Source of the DNA: JBDRED01 sp043820025 [NCBI: Elusimicrobiota bacterium]
GTDB taxonomy: Bacteria; RUG730; JBDRED01
Direction: 5' to 3'
Assembly: GCA_043820025.1 (NCBI GenBank)
Contig: JBDRED010000028.1
Coordinates: forward strand, 18,434-82,433
Length of the DNA: 64,000 bases
Below the pieces are notes generated by a model. That model was given only the letters and a program-made list of their open reading frames with translations. It did no database searches and was not told the DNA's origin. Positions 27,385-37,879 of this stretch are shown here, piece after piece (position 1 is the first letter of the stretch; every line of letters starts with the position of its first letter). Both the position numbers and the translations under genes were made by a program.

Positions 27385-27888
27385 ATGGGATTAGTAAACT
27401 TGTTTAAAAACATCTTGATTGATAAAGCAATCAAGGAAAAAATAGCATTCCTTAAAACCTGCCCTATTTTCTCAAGGCTTGAAGATTTTGAGATGCGTAA
27501 AGTATACAACATAATGTTTCAAAAAACTTATCCTGCCAATGATTTAATATTTGAGGAAGGCAAGATTGGTAAAGCGCTTTTTTTTATTCTCAGCGGCAAT
27601 ATTTCAATACTAAAAAAGAGAACTGACAATAAAGAAAAAGAAATAGCTAAACTCCACGCAGGCGATTTTTTCGGAGAAATGGCGTTATTAGAAGAGCTTC
27701 CAAGATCAGCGTCTGTAAAAACCAATGAACCAACCAAGGTCTATTTAATTTATAAATCAAATTTTGATGAGTTGATATCATCTAATCCAAAAATCGGAAT
27801 AAAGATTATTCTTAATATCGTAAAAATATTAAGCTCGAGATTGCGAAATACAAGCGCTTCAATAACAAGTGAGACCAAAGGAGACTAG
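27385..27888 (+). CDS. Cyclic-nucleotide-binding domain protein without a DNA-binding domain
   Basis: The 167-residue protein is a single CAP-type sensor domain. The phosphate-binding cassette is FGEMALLEELPRSASV (near residues 94-109), where the Glu and Arg contact cyclic nucleotide. It ends soon after the C-helix, so there is no helix-turn-helix. Such proteins usually act as sensors for a partner. The downstream AI-2E transporter gene begins 2 nt after its stop, which suggests coupled action. Confidence 0.85.
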   Translation: MGLVNLFKNILIDKAIKEKIAFLKTCPIFSRLEDFEMRKVYNIMFQKTYPANDLIFEEGKIGKALFFILSGNISILKKRTDNKEKEIAKLHAGDFFGEMALLEELPRSASVKTNEPTKVYLIYKSNFDELISSNPKIGIKIILNIVKILSSRLRNTSASITSETKGD

Positions 27889-27890
27889 CC

Positions 27891-28940
27891 ATTAACAGTA
27901 ATAAAATATTAAAAATTTTCTTAGTCTTATTCCTGCTTATTATTGCCGGATATTTTTTTCTGCTGACAAAAAAAATACTAATGCCTTTCATATTTTCAGC
28001 GCTATTCGCCTACATATTAAATCCTATTGTGTCATATATTGAGTCCTTTGGAATAAAAAGGGCATTCGCTGTAACTCTTCTTTATTTAATAATTATTATT
28101 ATGCTTATAATTCTTATAAATTTTATTTTCCCTTTGCTGGCAAATGAAATTATAAATTTCAAAGAACATCTCCCGTATTACGCAAATCAGACAAAAAATT
28201 ATATTATTCTAACTAAAAACTATATTATTTCGCGTCCTTTCCTTAAGCAGCAAGGAGGATTGGTTTTATTCACAGAAGAGATTTTCCCAAAATTCGCTCA
28301 GTTTTTAACAGCGAACATATCCAAAGCGCCTAAACACATTTTTAACATATTATCAACTGTTTCTCTAATGCTCCTTATCCCATTTATAAGTTTCTTTATG
28401 CTGATAAACGGTAAAAAATTTATTAAAACAGTCTTTAATACAATACCCAGCAAGTATGTTGAAACATCCTTAAGCCTAATCTGCGAAATCGACGTAGTAA
28501 TAGGCAAATATATCCGCGGCCAGCTATTAGACGCTGCAAGCGTTGGTATTTTGAGCACAATAGGATTATTAATACTTAATGTTGATCATGCGCCATTACT
28601 CGGCACATTAGCAGGCATAGGAAATCTTATACCGTATTTGGGGCCGATTGTAGGCGGAGTGCCTGCGGCAATTATAACGCTATTTAAAACTAAAAGCCTT
28701 TTTGCTGTTATTAAAGTAGTGTTAATGTTTATGACTGTGCAATTTGTTGATAATAATTTCATTACACCGTTCGTTGTGGGAAAGACTGTAGAGCTTCATC
28801 CTATTGCGATTCTTTTTGCTCTTCTTGTTGGCGGCCAATTTTTCGGGCCTATCGGGATGCTGTTTGCTGTCCCAACTCTATGTATTTTTAAGATAACAAT
28901 TTCAATTCTTTTCAAACATTTCACAAAACAACAATCATAA
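27891..28940 (+). CDS. AI-2E family (PerM) transporter, probable ATT start codon
   Basis: The gene encodes an AI-2E/PerM-type membrane protein of 349 residues with about seven transmembrane helices. From ATG 27981 it would lose the first helix. In frame upstream, codons from ATT 27891 encode KILKIFLVLFLLIIAGYFF, a proper first helix, and AAAGGAG lies 7 nt before it. An in-frame TGA at 27870 blocks further extension, and no ATG, GTG or TTG lies between. The C-terminal helices with GNLIPYLGPIVGGVPA and FFGPIGMLFAVP fit the family. Substrate is unknown. Confidence 0.8.
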   Translation: MNSNKILKIFLVLFLLIIAGYFFLLTKKILMPFIFSALFAYILNPIVSYIESFGIKRAFAVTLLYLIIIIMLIILINFIFPLLANEIINFKEHLPYYANQTKNYIILTKNYIISRPFLKQQGGLVLFTEEIFPKFAQFLTANISKAPKHIFNILSTVSLMLLIPFISFFMLINGKKFIKTVFNTIPSKYVETSLSLICEIDVVIGKYIRGQLLDAASVGILSTIGLLILNVDHAPLLGTLAGIGNLIPYLGPIVGGVPAAIITLFKTKSLFAVIKVVLMFMTVQFVDNNFITPFVVGKTVELHPIAILFALLVGGQFFGPIGMLFAVPTLCIFKITISILFKHFTKQQS

Positions 28941-28992
28941 TAAATCTAAAACTCATGTTTTCCTGATGTATTTGGGGCCGGGCACTAAAAGA

Positions 28993-30228
28993 TTACTCAA
29001 ATATTATTTTTACGGTTTTTGATATACCGCCCTGATGAGAAGTAAGGAAGTTAAGCGCTTTTAGAGAAAGTTCCTCTGCCTTTTTGGGGGTTAGTAGAAT
29101 ATCTTTAACAGCGCAAATTAATTCTTCAGAATTTTTAACCTGAACTCCTGCGTTGTTTTCCAATACCAGCTTTGCTTCATCAATAAAGTTTCTCATATAT
29201 TCTCCGAAAATTACCGGTTTTCCTAATGCAATAGGCTCAAGTATATTATGTCCGCCTGTATCGACTAAACTACCTCCCACAAAAACCACATCAGCCATTT
29301 TATAAATATTAATTAAATCTCCCACAGTATCCACAACAATAATATCTTCGTCATTATACGCGCTAATTTCCGTATATCTTTTGTAAGAGATATTCTTGTT
29401 TTTAAGAACATCTATAATTTTTTCTACATTATGCATATGCCTTGGAGCTACAACGCACACTAAATCCGGAAAAATTTCTTTTAGCGCTGCAAAGCAATTA
29501 ATTATTATTCCCTCCTCGCCACTACGCAAACTGCCGGACACAAATACCTTTTTTCCGAGAAGAAAATCTTTTTTCACTTCCTTGGCGTTAGTCTGTAATA
29601 AATCATATTTTAAATTTGGTATCAGTTTAACCTTATAGTCATGACAGCCCATACCAAGAAACCTTTTTTTATAAACATCATTCTGAGCGCATATGCAGAC
29701 CATATTATTAAGAAGCGGCGCAAATAAAAAATTTAACTTTTTATATAATTCGTAGGTTTTGTCCGAAATTCTCGCATTAATTAAATAAACCGGGATTTTA
29801 TTTGATATGCATGTATAAATCATGGTAGGCCAAAGTTCAGTCTCGATCAATATTAGTTTTTTGATATTAACCTTATAGTGTAAATAACAATGAATAGGCT
29901 TGAAATCAAATGGCGCGTAGCAAAGAAATGTATTATGCGGCAGTTTATTCACAGCTGACGAAAAACCTGTCTCAGTCTGGACAGACAACATCACCGGTTC
30001 AAACGAAGACTTTCTAAGCTCTTCAATAAACCTTAACGCTATCTTTACCTCTCCCACAGAAGCCGCGTGTATCCAAACATAATCATTGTTGTCAAAATCA
30101 TAAAATCCAAACCTGTTTTTTAAAAGCCTTGTTTTGCCTTTAATAATCAAATAAATATAGTATGGAAAAATAATTATTAATAAAATAAATAAAATCAGGT
30201 TATAGAGGATAATTGAAGCTAAATACAT
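28993..30228 (-). CDS. waaA: 3-deoxy-D-manno-octulosonic acid (Kdo) transferase
   Basis: The 411-residue GT-B enzyme (KdtA) transfers Kdo from CMP-Kdo to lipid IVA in LPS inner-core synthesis. It has an N-terminal membrane anchor (SIILYNLILFILLIIIFPYYI). It then has the family motif DYVWIHAASVGEVKIA with the catalytic Glu, and VFVGGSLVDTGGHNILEP near the C-terminus. It shows that the organism makes an LPS-like lipid. The DUF374 acyltransferase gene lies just upstream on the same strand. Confidence 0.93.
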   Translation of the reverse strand: MYLASIILYNLILFILLIIIFPYYIYLIIKGKTRLLKNRFGFYDFDNNDYVWIHAASVGEVKIALRFIEELRKSSFEPVMLSVQTETGFSSAVNKLPHNTFLCYAPFDFKPIHCYLHYKVNIKKLILIETELWPTMIYTCISNKIPVYLINARISDKTYELYKKLNFLFAPLLNNMVCICAQNDVYKKRFLGMGCHDYKVKLIPNLKYDLLQTNAKEVKKDFLLGKKVFVSGSLRSGEEGIIINCFAALKEIFPDLVCVVAPRHMHNVEKIIDVLKNKNISYKRYTEISAYNDEDIIVVDTVGDLINIYKMADVVFVGGSLVDTGGHNILEPIALGKPVIFGEYMRNFIDEAKLVLENNAGVQVKNSEELICAVKDILLTPKKAEELSLKALNFLTSHQGGISKTVKIIFE

Positions 30229-30254
30229 ATTACACCATATAAAAAGGATTGTCT

Positions 30255-30893
30255 TTACAATCTGGATATTTTATCGTCAAGTTCTTTTGTTACTTTATTT
30301 AATGAAGCGTTCAATTCCTTCCTTTTTTCTTCGAGATCATCGCCTTTTTTTATCTCAATAGGCTCGCCGTACATGTACGCTGCTTTTGAAAATGGAACAG
30401 GGATTCTGTACTTATCCCAAGTTTTTTCAAGCACCCAAAATTTTACAGACCCTGTGGCAACCGGGATTATAACGCGCCCGCTATGCGCGGCAAGAAAAAT
30501 TACGCCCATCTTAGCGTCAAAAGCAGGGCCCTTCGGGCCATCAACGGTAAACGCGACATCAAGCCCGTCTTTAATTTTTTTAAACATTTCACGCGCAGCG
30601 CCAACAGCGCCCCTGCTGCTCGACCCTCTAACAATATTATAACCAAACCCTTTTAATATTTTTGTCTGCAGTTCTCCGTCTTTGGATAAACTTGTCATAA
30701 TACAAATACCGCGATTTCTATGCGAAAAAACGAGAAGAAACTGCCTGCCATGCCAGAATGAAAATATTACATTCTTCCCGCTTTTTTTTATACTATCATA
30801 ATATTCTGTATTAAAGGCGCGCCATCGAAGTGTCCTGCTTAGAAAGGAAATAAGGCATCTGCCAAAAAATGAAATGATTGATATTTTAAACAT
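30255..30893 (-). CDS. DUF374 lysophospholipid acyltransferase family protein
   Basis: The 212-residue protein has WHGRQFLLVF, with the catalytic His, then SLSKDGELQTKIL, RGSSSRGAV and FTVDGPKGPAF, the usual DUF374/LPLAT motifs. Family members are thought to acylate lipid A or glycerophospholipids at the inner membrane. It is followed by kdtA, which supports a role in LPS. It overlaps the end of metH by 8 nt. Confidence 0.85.
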   Translation of the reverse strand: MFKISIISFFGRCLISFLSRTLRWRAFNTEYYDSIKKSGKNVIFSFWHGRQFLLVFSHRNRGICIMTSLSKDGELQTKILKGFGYNIVRGSSSRGAVGAAREMFKKIKDGLDVAFTVDGPKGPAFDAKMGVIFLAAHSGRVIIPVATGSVKFWVLEKTWDKYRIPVPFSKAAYMYGEPIEIKKGDDLEEKRKELNASLNKVTKELDDKISRL

Positions 30894-33276
30894 ACATTTT
30901 CTTCAATAGATTAACAGTTTCTATTGGATCCTTGGCGTAACCGTCTGCTTGAATACGTTCCGCATACTCTTTATTTACCACAGCTCCGCCTATTATTATT
31001 TTATATTTATCTCTTAGTCCTTTTTCTTTGAGTTCAATGATCAATTTTTCCATCTCTTTCATGCTTGTAGTCATTAAAGCGGATAACGCTATAATATCCG
31101 CTTTATATTTTTCAGCATTTTTTATAATACTTTCAGAATCCGCATTCTTCCCAAGATCAATTATTTTATATCCATAGTTTTTTAAAACAGAGATTACAAT
31201 ATTTTTCCCGATATCGTGTAAATCCCCTTTAACTGTAGCGAACAATATTGTCGCCTTATATGAAGCTTCCTTATTTTGCGAAATTAATTTTTCTTGAATA
31301 ATTTTTGTAGCTGCCTCAGCCGCTTCAGCTGCAAACAAAAGCTGAGGCAGAAAAAATTCGCCTTTATCATATTTACCGCCAACTTCGTCTAAAGCAGGTA
31401 TTATCAGATCATTTATTATTTGTAACGGCTCCTTACTCTCTAATTCCTTTTCTACAAGCCCGGCGATTTTAGACTTTACGCCCTTTATAATCGCTTTCCT
31501 CAAATTCAATGGCTCATTTTTAACAACATTTAATTCTTCTTTTTTATCTGTAACAACCGCGAGATATCTTTCTGCCGCCTTGTCTGACCCTCTTAAAAGC
31601 GCGCCGGCGGCAAACATGTTTCTTACATATTTATTCTTAGGATTCATAATCGCGGCGTCTAAGCCTTGCCCAACCGCCATTCCCAAAAATCCGGCGTTTA
31701 ATACTTCTTTTCCCGGAAGGCCAAAAGAAATATTGCTAATACCTAAAAGGCCTCTCACTCCAAATTTTTCTTTAATTATACGCATTGCCTCAATTGCTTT
31801 GACAGCTCCCTGCGGTTCAGTGGATATAGTCAAAGTTAAAGTATCTACAAATATATCTTTTCTCTGAATGCCTATCTTATCGCATTCCTTAATTACTCTT
31901 TCGGCAATCCTAACGCGTTCGTCTACTGTTTCAGGTATGCCGTTTTCGTCCATAGTAAGACAAATAACCGCGGCCCCGTATTTTTTTACAAGCGGAAGTA
32001 TATTTGAATATCTTTCCTTTTCACCATTCGTGGAATTAACAAGCGCTCTCCCCGGAAAAGCGCGAAGGCCTGCTTCTAACGCATCGTACGACGGTGAATC
32101 AATACAAAGCGGAGTATTCACAATAGATGAAAGCTGAGACACTAGTTCCCTCATTATTTCAGGCTCATCCACATTTGGAACAGAAACATTGACATCTAAA
32201 ATATCAGCTCCGGCATCCGTCTGTGATTCAGCTTCGTGGATAATAAAACTATATTCCTTGTCATGCACGCTTTGCGCAACCATCTTCAAAGCGTTTGGAT
32301 TAATCCGCTCGCCCACAATAACCGGATACTTATCTATTCTTAAAAGCTTGGATCTAGACGCTAAAAAGGTCGCCGGATTTATATTTCTTTTCTTTATCGT
32401 TAATTTTTGAGCTGTTCGTTTTAATGCCCTGATATGTTCAGGCGTAGTGCCGCAGCATCCGCCAATAATACTTGCGCCCTGATCAATAATCTCTTTATAA
32501 AAACCCGCAAAATCTTCCGGATTAAGAGGAAAAATGGTTTTACCGTCTTTTTGTATAGGCGTTCCCGCATTAGCCTGCGCGATAATCGGGATATTTGAAA
32601 TATCCGCCATTTTCTTTACGGCATGCGCCATATCATCCGGCCCGCTGCTGCAATTCATTCCTACTGCGCAAGCGCCAAGGCTTGATAAAACCGCAGCCGC
32701 TGCCTCGGGAGGCGTGCCTGTTGCCGAGCGGGCGCCTCCTTCAAAGGTCATCATAACAACAATCGGAATATCTGTATTTTCGCGGCAAGCGAAAAGCGCT
32801 GCTCTAGCTTCGTGAAGATCGAGCATTGTTTCAATAATAATAAGATCCGCGCCTACCTCATCAAAAGCTTTTACCATTTCCGCGTATATTTCAACAGCAT
32901 CATCAAAATCCATTTTTCCGAGCGGAGACAATAATTTTCCTATAGGCCCTATGGACGCTGCAACACAAACATTCTTACCTGCCGCTTCCTTTGCTATCTT
33001 AACTCCCGCGTAACATAATTCGTAAACCTTATCAGACATGCCATATTGTCCGAGTTTATAACGATTAGCTCCAAAAGTATTTGTTGTTATAACATCGCTT
33101 CCCGAATCAATATACGCTTTGTGAATTTTTTTTATTGCGGCAGGGTTTGAAACATTGAGTATCTCAGGAGGCATATTAGAAAGTTCTATGCCGTATTCAA
33201 TAAGCATTGTACCCATTGCCCCGTCGAAAAGCACAGGTTTTTTACTCTTTAACAGGTTAACGAATTTATTGCTCAT
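30886..33276 (-). CDS. metH: Cobalamin-dependent methionine synthase without the reactivation domain
   Basis: The 796-residue MetH core has four modules. The homocysteine-binding module (residues 1-290) has Zn ligands in VGMNCSSGP and GGCCGTTPEHI. The pterin module (about 310-560) has YPVIVGERINP and INSTNGEKERY. Next come the B12 cap and a B12 Rossmann domain with DLHDIGKNIV, whose His binds cobalt. It transfers methyl from methyltetrahydrofolate to homocysteine. The AdoMet-binding reactivation domain of long MetH is missing; a separate gene for it lies 18 bp upstream. Confidence 0.93.
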   Translation of the reverse strand: MSNKFVNLLKSKKPVLFDGAMGTMLIEYGIELSNMPPEILNVSNPAAIKKIHKAYIDSGSDVITTNTFGANRYKLGQYGMSDKVYELCYAGVKIAKEAAGKNVCVAASIGPIGKLLSPLGKMDFDDAVEIYAEMVKAFDEVGADLIIIETMLDLHEARAALFACRENTDIPIVVMMTFEGGARSATGTPPEAAAAVLSSLGACAVGMNCSSGPDDMAHAVKKMADISNIPIIAQANAGTPIQKDGKTIFPLNPEDFAGFYKEIIDQGASIIGGCCGTTPEHIRALKRTAQKLTIKKRNINPATFLASRSKLLRIDKYPVIVGERINPNALKMVAQSVHDKEYSFIIHEAESQTDAGADILDVNVSVPNVDEPEIMRELVSQLSSIVNTPLCIDSPSYDALEAGLRAFPGRALVNSTNGEKERYSNILPLVKKYGAAVICLTMDENGIPETVDERVRIAERVIKECDKIGIQRKDIFVDTLTLTISTEPQGAVKAIEAMRIIKEKFGVRGLLGISNISFGLPGKEVLNAGFLGMAVGQGLDAAIMNPKNKYVRNMFAAGALLRGSDKAAERYLAVVTDKKEELNVVKNEPLNLRKAIIKGVKSKIAGLVEKELESKEPLQIINDLIIPALDEVGGKYDKGEFFLPQLLFAAEAAEAATKIIQEKLISQNKEASYKATILFATVKGDLHDIGKNIVISVLKNYGYKIIDLGKNADSESIIKNAEKYKADIIALSALMTTSMKEMEKLIIELKEKGLRDKYKIIIGGAVVNKEYAERIQADGYAKDPIETVNLLKKMYV

Positions 33277-33294
33277 AAAATTCTCGTTTATTCA

Positions 33295-33912
33295 TTATTT
33301 ATTCTTGGTTTTCTTTGCGGATTTTTTTGCTTTTTCCCAGCCTATGACAGCGGTGATTGTTTTATTGGGAACTAGCATATCATACTCATTTACAGACACG
33401 CCTATCCTCTCTGCGCCTAAAATATCTATAATTTTTTTATTATTCTTTATACCCCAGTCTCCATATCCGGCGCTAAACCGCGGCGTAATTATACTGCCCT
33501 CAGACCCGGCTTCTTCCTTAACGAGCCTATTCACAAAATTCGCAGACTGCTCAACCGCTTCACTGCCAATAGCGTCCCAAATACTTGCGTCTGCTACTCT
33601 ATTTTGTTCAATCAGCGCGTCTATTTCTTTACAAAGCGCATCGCCAATAGTCACAACTAATATTGTAACAAAAACGCTGTCTTTTAAAAGCGCTGAAACA
33701 TCCTTGCTATCCGAGTACAATTCCGATATTTCTGAAATATTAAATGTGTCATATACAACAGCGGGCTGAATAAAATCGTAGGCTTTAAGAACCTCTTTTT
33801 GAATATGATCCTTAAGCTGATCCGCGTCTTCAGTAATATCATCTTTATACTTAAGCATAGATAAGATTAGATTTTGCCTTACAGCAACTCTAAATTTCTT
33901 AATTTTCTTCAT
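33295..33912 (-). CDS. MetH-type vitamin B12 reactivation domain protein
   Basis: The 205-residue protein matches the AdoMet-binding activation domain of methionine synthase. The signature is RFSAGYGDWGIKNNKKI, comparable to RxSxGYGDWxxxxQ. In full-length MetH this part re-methylates cob(II)alamin. It is encoded as a free subunit directly before metH, so the two should work as a complex, as in some thermophiles. The N-terminal ~60 residues are less conserved. It carries a Lys-rich tail. Confidence 0.85.
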   Translation of the reverse strand: MKKIKKFRVAVRQNLILSMLKYKDDITEDADQLKDHIQKEVLKAYDFIQPAVVYDTFNISEISELYSDSKDVSALLKDSVFVTILVVTIGDALCKEIDALIEQNRVADASIWDAIGSEAVEQSANFVNRLVKEEAGSEGSIITPRFSAGYGDWGIKNNKKIIDILGAERIGVSVNEYDMLVPNKTITAVIGWEKAKKSAKKTKNK

Positions 33913-33928
33913 TCGAAATCCCTAAAAA

Positions 33929-34807
33929 TTATTTAGATCTATTTTTCCAGTCATAGACAATGGGGCTGGCAACAAATATTGACGAATACGTACCGACAAT
34001 AACTCCTAGAAGCAGGACTAATGAAAAATCATGTATTACCTTGCCGCCAAAAAGAAAAAGCGCTAACACAGTTACCAGTGTTGTGCCTGAGGTAATAACT
34101 GTTCGGGAAAGCGTCTGATTTATACTGTCATTAAAAACTTTTTCTTTAGCTTCTTTATATCTTACTCGAAGATTCTCTCTAATCCTGTCATATATTACAA
34201 TTGTATCATTTATTGAATATCCTACGAGTGTCATCAACGCGGCAACAACAGGCAATGTGATCTCTTTATTTAATATAGAAAATATTCCTACCACAATCAA
34301 TACGTCGTGAATAAGCGCAAGAACGCCCGCAACGCCCCAAACACCGCCTTTAAATCTTATAGCAACATAACAAATGATTCCTAAAAACGCGAAACTAAAT
34401 GCTAAAGCCGCTCTTTTTACCAGCCAGATTCCTACAGCAGGCCCAACCATTTCAATCCTCTCAACAACAAAATTCTTATTCATGTTTGTCTTAAGGGTTT
34501 CCATTAACGGGCCGGTAACCTGCGCGCTCTGTTGTAAACGAAATATCACAACATTGCTTCCAACAAACCTTTGTAATGTTACATTGCTAAATCCAATAGT
34601 CTCTAAACCGGTCCTAACCTCATCATTTGTTACTGCTTCCGTAAAATTTATCTGCACTAACGCGCCGCCGGTAAAATCAATACCCCAATTCGGCCCGCCT
34701 TTAATAATCATAGATATTATCCCTGCAGTTATTAATATTCCGCTTAATAGGTATGCAATTTTCTTTTTTTGTATGAATTTAATATTTGTATTTTGAAAAA
34801 GATTCAT
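33929..34807 (-). CDS. secF: Protein translocase subunit SecF
   Basis: The 292-residue inner-membrane protein has six transmembrane helices and WGIDFTGGALVQINF near the N-terminus. GYSINDTIVIYDRIREN is the standard motif of the fourth/fifth helix. With SecD it uses the proton gradient to pull exported proteins. It lies 71 bp downstream of secD, in the usual order yajC-secD-secF. Confidence 0.95.
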   Translation of the reverse strand: MNLFQNTNIKFIQKKKIAYLLSGILITAGIISMIIKGGPNWGIDFTGGALVQINFTEAVTNDEVRTGLETIGFSNVTLQRFVGSNVVIFRLQQSAQVTGPLMETLKTNMNKNFVVERIEMVGPAVGIWLVKRAALAFSFAFLGIICYVAIRFKGGVWGVAGVLALIHDVLIVVGIFSILNKEITLPVVAALMTLVGYSINDTIVIYDRIRENLRVRYKEAKEKVFNDSINQTLSRTVITSGTTLVTVLALFLFGGKVIHDFSLVLLLGVIVGTYSSIFVASPIVYDWKNRSK

Positions 34808-34878
34808 TTCTCCCCCTTTATTCTAATGCCTATTGCGTCCACCGCCTTTGGCCGGACAAACGCGCATACTGCGAGTTA

Positions 34879-36258
34879 TTATATACTTAGCTTCTTTATC
34901 TTTGGATTTTTCAATACTAATTCATAAACAACCTTTGTAACAATTATTGATGTGAACATACTGCTTAAAATACCTATTGATAATGTGACAGCAAATCCTT
35001 TAATCGGCCCTGTGCCGAATTGGAATAAAAACGCCGCCGCAATAAGCGTTGTAATATTTGAGTCAAGAATTGTGCTGAACGCTTTATCATACCCGGCGTC
35101 TATAGCAATTCGTATAGTCTTACCTGCGCGCATTTCTTCGCGTATTCGTTCAAAGATTAACACATTCGCGTCCACAGCCATACCGATTGTCAAAATTATA
35201 CCCGCAATACCGGGAAGAGTTAAGGTCGCATGGAAATACGCCATCATACCCATAAGTATAATCATATTTAGCAAAAGAGCAAAGTTTGCAAGAAGTCCTG
35301 ACCACTTATAATAAATAATCATAAATACAAGCACAATCAAAAGCCCTAAAATACCGGCTGTAGTCCCTCGACGCACAGAATCAGCTCCCAGTGTCGGCCC
35401 CACAGTCCTGTTTTCAATAATTCTAACAGGCGCCGGTAAAGCGCCGGCCCTTAATATAATAGACAAGCTCTTTGCTTCTTCGGGAGTAAAATTTCCCTCG
35501 ATTATCGCATGTCCGTCAGGAATCCTTGATCTTATCACAGGCGCTGATTGCACTATCCCGTCTAACACGATCGCAAGCTTTCTATCAACATTACGTTCTG
35601 TTAAGTCGGCAAATCTTACTGCTCCTTCTTTGTTAAAATCCAGAGCGACATAAGGCGCGCCATAATCGCCGCCAACCTTGACCTCGGCATTAGTCAGGAA
35701 TGATCCTGTCACATCTGAGCGGTCTTCAACAACATAATATCTGTCTTCCTTTCCCGGAAGAACAACAAAACCTTTTGGAACCTTTTCTGCGTCGATATCC
35801 CCTTCTTCATTCATGAAATCACGAGGGCTGTGTTCCTCATCAACCAATCTGAATTCCAAGAGAGCGGTTTTTCCTATAAGCTCAACCGCTCTATCAGGAT
35901 CCTTTACTCCGGGAAGCTGAACAGTTATCCAACGATCACCCTGCATAGCTATATGAGGTTCGGCAACGCCAAACTGGTCAACGCGATTTCTAATAATTTC
36001 TATAGCTTGAGCTAAAGCGTCCTCTAATTTAATATCCTTTCGCAGTTTATCAACATCCAGTTCAAGAATAAGATTCATTCCGCCGCGTAAATCCAAGCCG
36101 AGTTTAATAACCCTTGTAGATATCTCGTCTTTGAACCTTTCAAGACTATTTCTTTCGTCTGCGGTCATTGTATACCATTTTATCGTCGGATATAAATTCC
36201 AAATAGAAAATCCTAAAACAAGCGCGATTAAAAATAAACGCCATTTCTGCCGCTGCAT
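34879..36258 (-). CDS. secD: Protein translocase subunit SecD
   Basis: The 459-residue membrane protein starts with one helix and then KLGLDLRGGMNLILELDV. Its large periplasmic domain is followed by five helices. The latter include GMAVDANVLIFERIREE, with the conserved Asp used in proton flow. The size is intermediate and complete. It is co-transcribed with secF and yajC. Confidence 0.95.
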   Translation of the reverse strand: MQRQKWRLFLIALVLGFSIWNLYPTIKWYTMTADERNSLERFKDEISTRVIKLGLDLRGGMNLILELDVDKLRKDIKLEDALAQAIEIIRNRVDQFGVAEPHIAMQGDRWITVQLPGVKDPDRAVELIGKTALLEFRLVDEEHSPRDFMNEEGDIDAEKVPKGFVVLPGKEDRYYVVEDRSDVTGSFLTNAEVKVGGDYGAPYVALDFNKEGAVRFADLTERNVDRKLAIVLDGIVQSAPVIRSRIPDGHAIIEGNFTPEEAKSLSIILRAGALPAPVRIIENRTVGPTLGADSVRRGTTAGILGLLIVLVFMIIYYKWSGLLANFALLLNMIILMGMMAYFHATLTLPGIAGIILTIGMAVDANVLIFERIREEMRAGKTIRIAIDAGYDKAFSTILDSNITTLIAAAFLFQFGTGPIKGFAVTLSIGILSSMFTSIIVTKVVYELVLKNPKIKKLSI

Positions 36259-36278
36259 ATTTCCTCCTAAAAAAACTT

Positions 36279-36620
36279 CTATTTATTAGACACTACTTCC
36301 GGCTGAACAACAACCTTTTTCGCTATAGCATCCCTTGTTATCATAATAGTTACATTATCAGAAACCTTTAAGTGATATAAATCAGGTTTAACTAAAACTA
36401 TTGTGCCTATTATACCGCCTGTTGTAACAACCTTATCGTTCTGTTTTAATTCGCTTAACATTCTTTGATGTTCCTTGGCGCGTTTTTGCTGAGGGCGTAT
36501 TAAGAAAAAGTAAAATATTATCAAAAGCGCGAATAATGGAAATAAATTAACTAACGGATTTCCGCCCTGCGCCTGCGCTCCCTGAGGAGCGGTCCCCATT
36601 GCATATGCTAAACTAAACAT
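36279..36620 (-). CDS. yajC: Preprotein translocase subunit YajC
   Basis: The 113-residue protein has a single transmembrane segment (FPLFALLIIFYFFLIRPQQKR). The cytoplasmic domain includes LKQNDKVVTTGGIIGTI, which is diagnostic. It associates with SecDF. The start is ATG 36620 after GAGGGGGAATT. A hairpin shared with accC lies just upstream, and a longer reading from ATG 36650 would read through that hairpin. Confidence 0.93.
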   Translation of the reverse strand: MFSLAYAMGTAPQGAQAQGGNPLVNLFPLFALLIIFYFFLIRPQQKRAKEHQRMLSELKQNDKVVTTGGIIGTIVLVKPDLYHLKVSDNVTIMITRDAIAKKVVVQPEVVSNK

Positions 36621-36634
36621 AATTCCCCCTCTTG

Positions 36635-36654
36635 AAAAATGCTGACGCATTTTT
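36635..36654 (-). promoter_or_regulatory. Repeated 5' hairpin ahead of yajC
   Basis: AAAAATGC (36635-36642) and GCATTTTT (36647-36654) form an 8-bp stem around a 4-nt loop. It sits 15-34 bp before ATG. A nearly identical hairpin precedes accC at 39767-39785. It could act as a translational element or a weak terminator. Confidence 0.45.
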
Positions 36655-36684
36655 TAGTTTAAATTTTAAGTGCTGAGTGTTGAG

Positions 36685-37836
<1,152 letters not shown>

Positions 37837-37879
37837 TCATAAATTTCATGAGTTATTATAATTATTATGTCTTCTGTAT

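Noticed and set aside
28941-28992. A terminator between the convergent transporter and kdtA genes
   Set aside because: I found no clear hairpin with a T-run in this 52-bp gap.
33155-33769. A 204-codon plus-strand frame across the metH start and the activation-domain gene
   Set aside because: It lies antisense to two recognised genes with clear family motifs and has no ribosome site or homology-like pattern.
36621-36650. N-terminal extension MRQHFS of YajC (and similarly of AccC)
   Set aside because: The codons lie within a repeated hairpin shared by both genes, and the family N-termini begin at the downstream ATG with a ribosome site.
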